From Bradyrhizobium diazoefficiens (GTDB taxonomy: Bacteria; Pseudomonadota; Alphaproteobacteria; Rhizobiales; Xanthobacteraceae), in the NCBI RefSeq assembly GCF_016616235.1, contig NZ_CP067100.1:4647001-4711000 (forward strand): DNA of 64,000 bases, in the 5' to 3' direction. The notes beneath the pieces are model-generated. The model worked only from the letters and a program-made list of their open reading frames with translations. It was not told the origin of the DNA and searched no databases. Below, piece by piece: positions 62,928 through 64,000 of the stretch (position 1 is its first letter; every line of letters starts with the position of its first letter). The position numbers and the translations under genes were made by a program.

Positions 62928-63914
62928 TCAGGCGACGAACTTGCCGCCGAGCTCGTCTTCGATGTGAATGCGAATGATGTCGTCGAAGGACTTTTCTTCG
63001 GTGGTGAAGCCGAGCTCGCGCGCCCGCTTCGCCTCGAAATTGCGCGGCCAGCCGCCGACGATGCCGACGATGAAGGGATCAGGCTCGCGCTTGATGCGGG
63101 CGGCGACCTTCTCGCCCGCAACCCGCTTCAAGGCGGCGATCTGCTCGCCGACCGTGGCCGACAGGCCCGGCATGGTGAGATTACGGCGCGGACCGACCGC
63201 TGCGAGGTCCATGGTGCCGGCGTGCAGCAGGAAGCCGACCGCCGAGCGCGGCGTGGCGTGCCAGTGGCGCACATCCTCGGAGACCGGGAGGACTGCTTCC
63301 TTGCCGGCCAGCGGCTCGCGCAAGATATTGGAGAAGAAGCCCGATGCCGCCTTGTTGGGCGCACCCGGCCGGATGCAGATGGTCGGCAGGCGGATACCAA
63401 TGCCGTCGAGGAAGCCGCGGCGCGAATAGTCGGCGAGCAGCAATTCACCGATCGCCTTCTGGGTGCCGTAGCTGAGCAGCGGGGTGTGGAAGAACTCGTC
63501 GCCGATCGCATCCGGGAACGGCGCGCCGAACACGGCGATCGAGGACGTGAACACCACGCGCGGCTTGTAGCCGCCGCCGGCGAGCCTGACAGCGTCGAGC
63601 AGCATCCGGGTGCCGTCGAGGTTGATGCGGTAGCCCTTGTCGAAATCGAGCTCGGCCTCGCCCGAGACGATGGCGGCGAGATGGAAGATCACGTCGGGGC
63701 GGCCGGCGATCAGCTTCTCGGCCGCGCCGGGGACGGCGAAATCGCCCGACACGGTCTCGACGGCGAAGCCGGCCTTCTCCGGCTGCTTCGGCTCGACCAC
63801 GTCGTGCATCGTCAATCTGGTGATGTCACTCTTGCCGAGCCGGCCGTCGCGCAGCAGCCGTTCACACAATTTGCGGCCGACCATGCCGGCGGCGCCCAGA
63901 ACCAGAATGTGCAA
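62928..63914 (-). CDS. D-erythronate dehydrogenase-like SDR (DenD family), TTG start
   Basis: A 328-residue extended SDR. The NAD motif is VLGAAGMVGRKLCERLL (about 5-21), the catalytic Tyr-Lys is in LLSYGTQKAIGELLL, and VVFTSSIAVFG and RLPTICIRPGAPNKAASGFF follow the DenD layout. The first codon is TTG (63914) with AAGGAG 7 bases upstream, and no ATG precedes the Rossmann motif. DenD oxidises D-erythronate at C2; the kinase and KDPG aldolase downstream suggest a related sugar acid, so the true substrate is open. Confidence 0.82.
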   Translation of the reverse strand: MHILVLGAAGMVGRKLCERLLRDGRLGKSDITRLTMHDVVEPKQPEKAGFAVETVSGDFAVPGAAEKLIAGRPDVIFHLAAIVSGEAELDFDKGYRINLDGTRMLLDAVRLAGGGYKPRVVFTSSIAVFGAPFPDAIGDEFFHTPLLSYGTQKAIGELLLADYSRRGFLDGIGIRLPTICIRPGAPNKAASGFFSNILREPLAGKEAVLPVSEDVRHWHATPRSAVGFLLHAGTMDLAAVGPRRNLTMPGLSATVGEQIAALKRVAGEKVAARIKREPDPFIVGIVGGWPRNFEAKRARELGFTTEEKSFDDIIRIHIEDELGGKFVA

Positions 63915-63934
63915 GAGCCTACTCCTTCTTATTG

Positions 63935-63964
63935 CCGGAGCGCGTCAGGCTGGAGGCGCTCCGG
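63935..63964 (-). terminator. Hairpin between ABC permease and DenD-like gene
   Basis: CCGGAGCGC (63935-63943) pairs perfectly with GCGCTCCGG (63956-63964), 12-base loop, no T-run. It lies between the permease stop and the next ribosome site and could be an attenuator or an mRNA 3' stabiliser inside the operon. Confidence 0.5.
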
Positions 63965-63978
63965 TGGCAGTCCGCTGG

Positions 63979-64000
63979 CTATTCCTTCACGGCGCCGGTC
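63979..64000 (-). CDS. C-terminal end of a probable carbohydrate ABC permease (partial)
   Basis: Only the final residues TGAVKE and the stop are in the window. The -T-x-G-A-V-K- ending is typical of the last helix end of CUT1-type sugar ABC permeases (compare L-T-x-G-A-V-K). With a sugar-acid operon directly downstream this is a sensible match, but seven codons are not proof. Confidence 0.4.

Overview
The window is a stretch of GC-rich alphaproteobacterial chromosome, most likely from a Bradyrhizobium or close relative. I infer this from the high GC coding bias, the many acyl-CoA, porin and TRAP/ABC solute-binding genes, an orphan PF04392-type binding protein, and short palindromic repeats of the 'cattccgggg...' kind. 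No rRNA, tRNA, CRISPR array, prophage or intact insertion sequence was seen. It reads as core chromosome with many catabolic operons.

Layout. 1-2,600: a cut-off HxlR repressor divergent from an MFS exporter with shared operator repeats, a small cupin, and a cold-shock gene with a strong promoter, long leader and terminator. 2,700-6,400: rRNA methyltransferase rsmB, a MAPEG membrane protein, a Sel1-repeat protein and a metallophosphoesterase. 6,411-7,600: a transposase remnant beside a less GC-rich solute-binding protein. 7,740-15,400: a small membrane protein, an MDR oxidoreductase, a chemoreceptor, guaB, a DHA2 exporter and a small secreted protein. 15,600-25,500: a methyltransferase, ppx-rlmE, an orphan molybdopterin dehydrogenase subunit, a hotdog protein, a YaiI-type protein, an Uup-type ABC-F protein and a D-threonine aldolase-like enzyme. 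25,472-27,686: a divergent LysR/MFS pair.

27,681-36,778 (minus strand) is a long, tightly packed operon. It begins with a complete distal valine/isobutyryl-CoA pathway (mmsA, acyl-CoA dehydrogenase, 3-hydroxyisobutyryl-CoA hydrolase, mmsB) and continues into an acyl-CoA synthetase, MaoC hydratase, SDR and flavoprotein. A LysR gene with a good promoter diverges from it. 37,893-42,913 adds a TetR regulator, a thioesterase, an enoyl-CoA hydratase, a thiolase and an MFS carrier.

42,930-47,011 holds a truncated OprB porin beside an intact one, an FAD-linked 2-hydroxyacid dehydrogenase and a secreted protein with CHAP-like spacing. 47,227-55,431 is the most interesting part. An acyl-CoA carboxylase beta subunit and an IclR regulator point left. 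A 73-residue biotin carrier, a TAXI-TRAP transporter and a three-domain glutaminase-STAS-cNMP protein point right, with two palindromes between the arms. This looks like an import-and-deamidate module with built-in signal sensing.

55,447-61,166 contains a MazG-like protein, a CMD-family protein, a 33-residue membrane peptide, a thiolase-like/DUF35 pair whose thiolase lacks the nucleophilic cysteine, a class III CoA transferase, a SlyX-like protein and a normal thiolase. 61,228-64,000 is a sugar-acid operon (ABC permease end, DenD-like dehydrogenase, PfkB kinase, KDPG aldolase) cut by the right edge.
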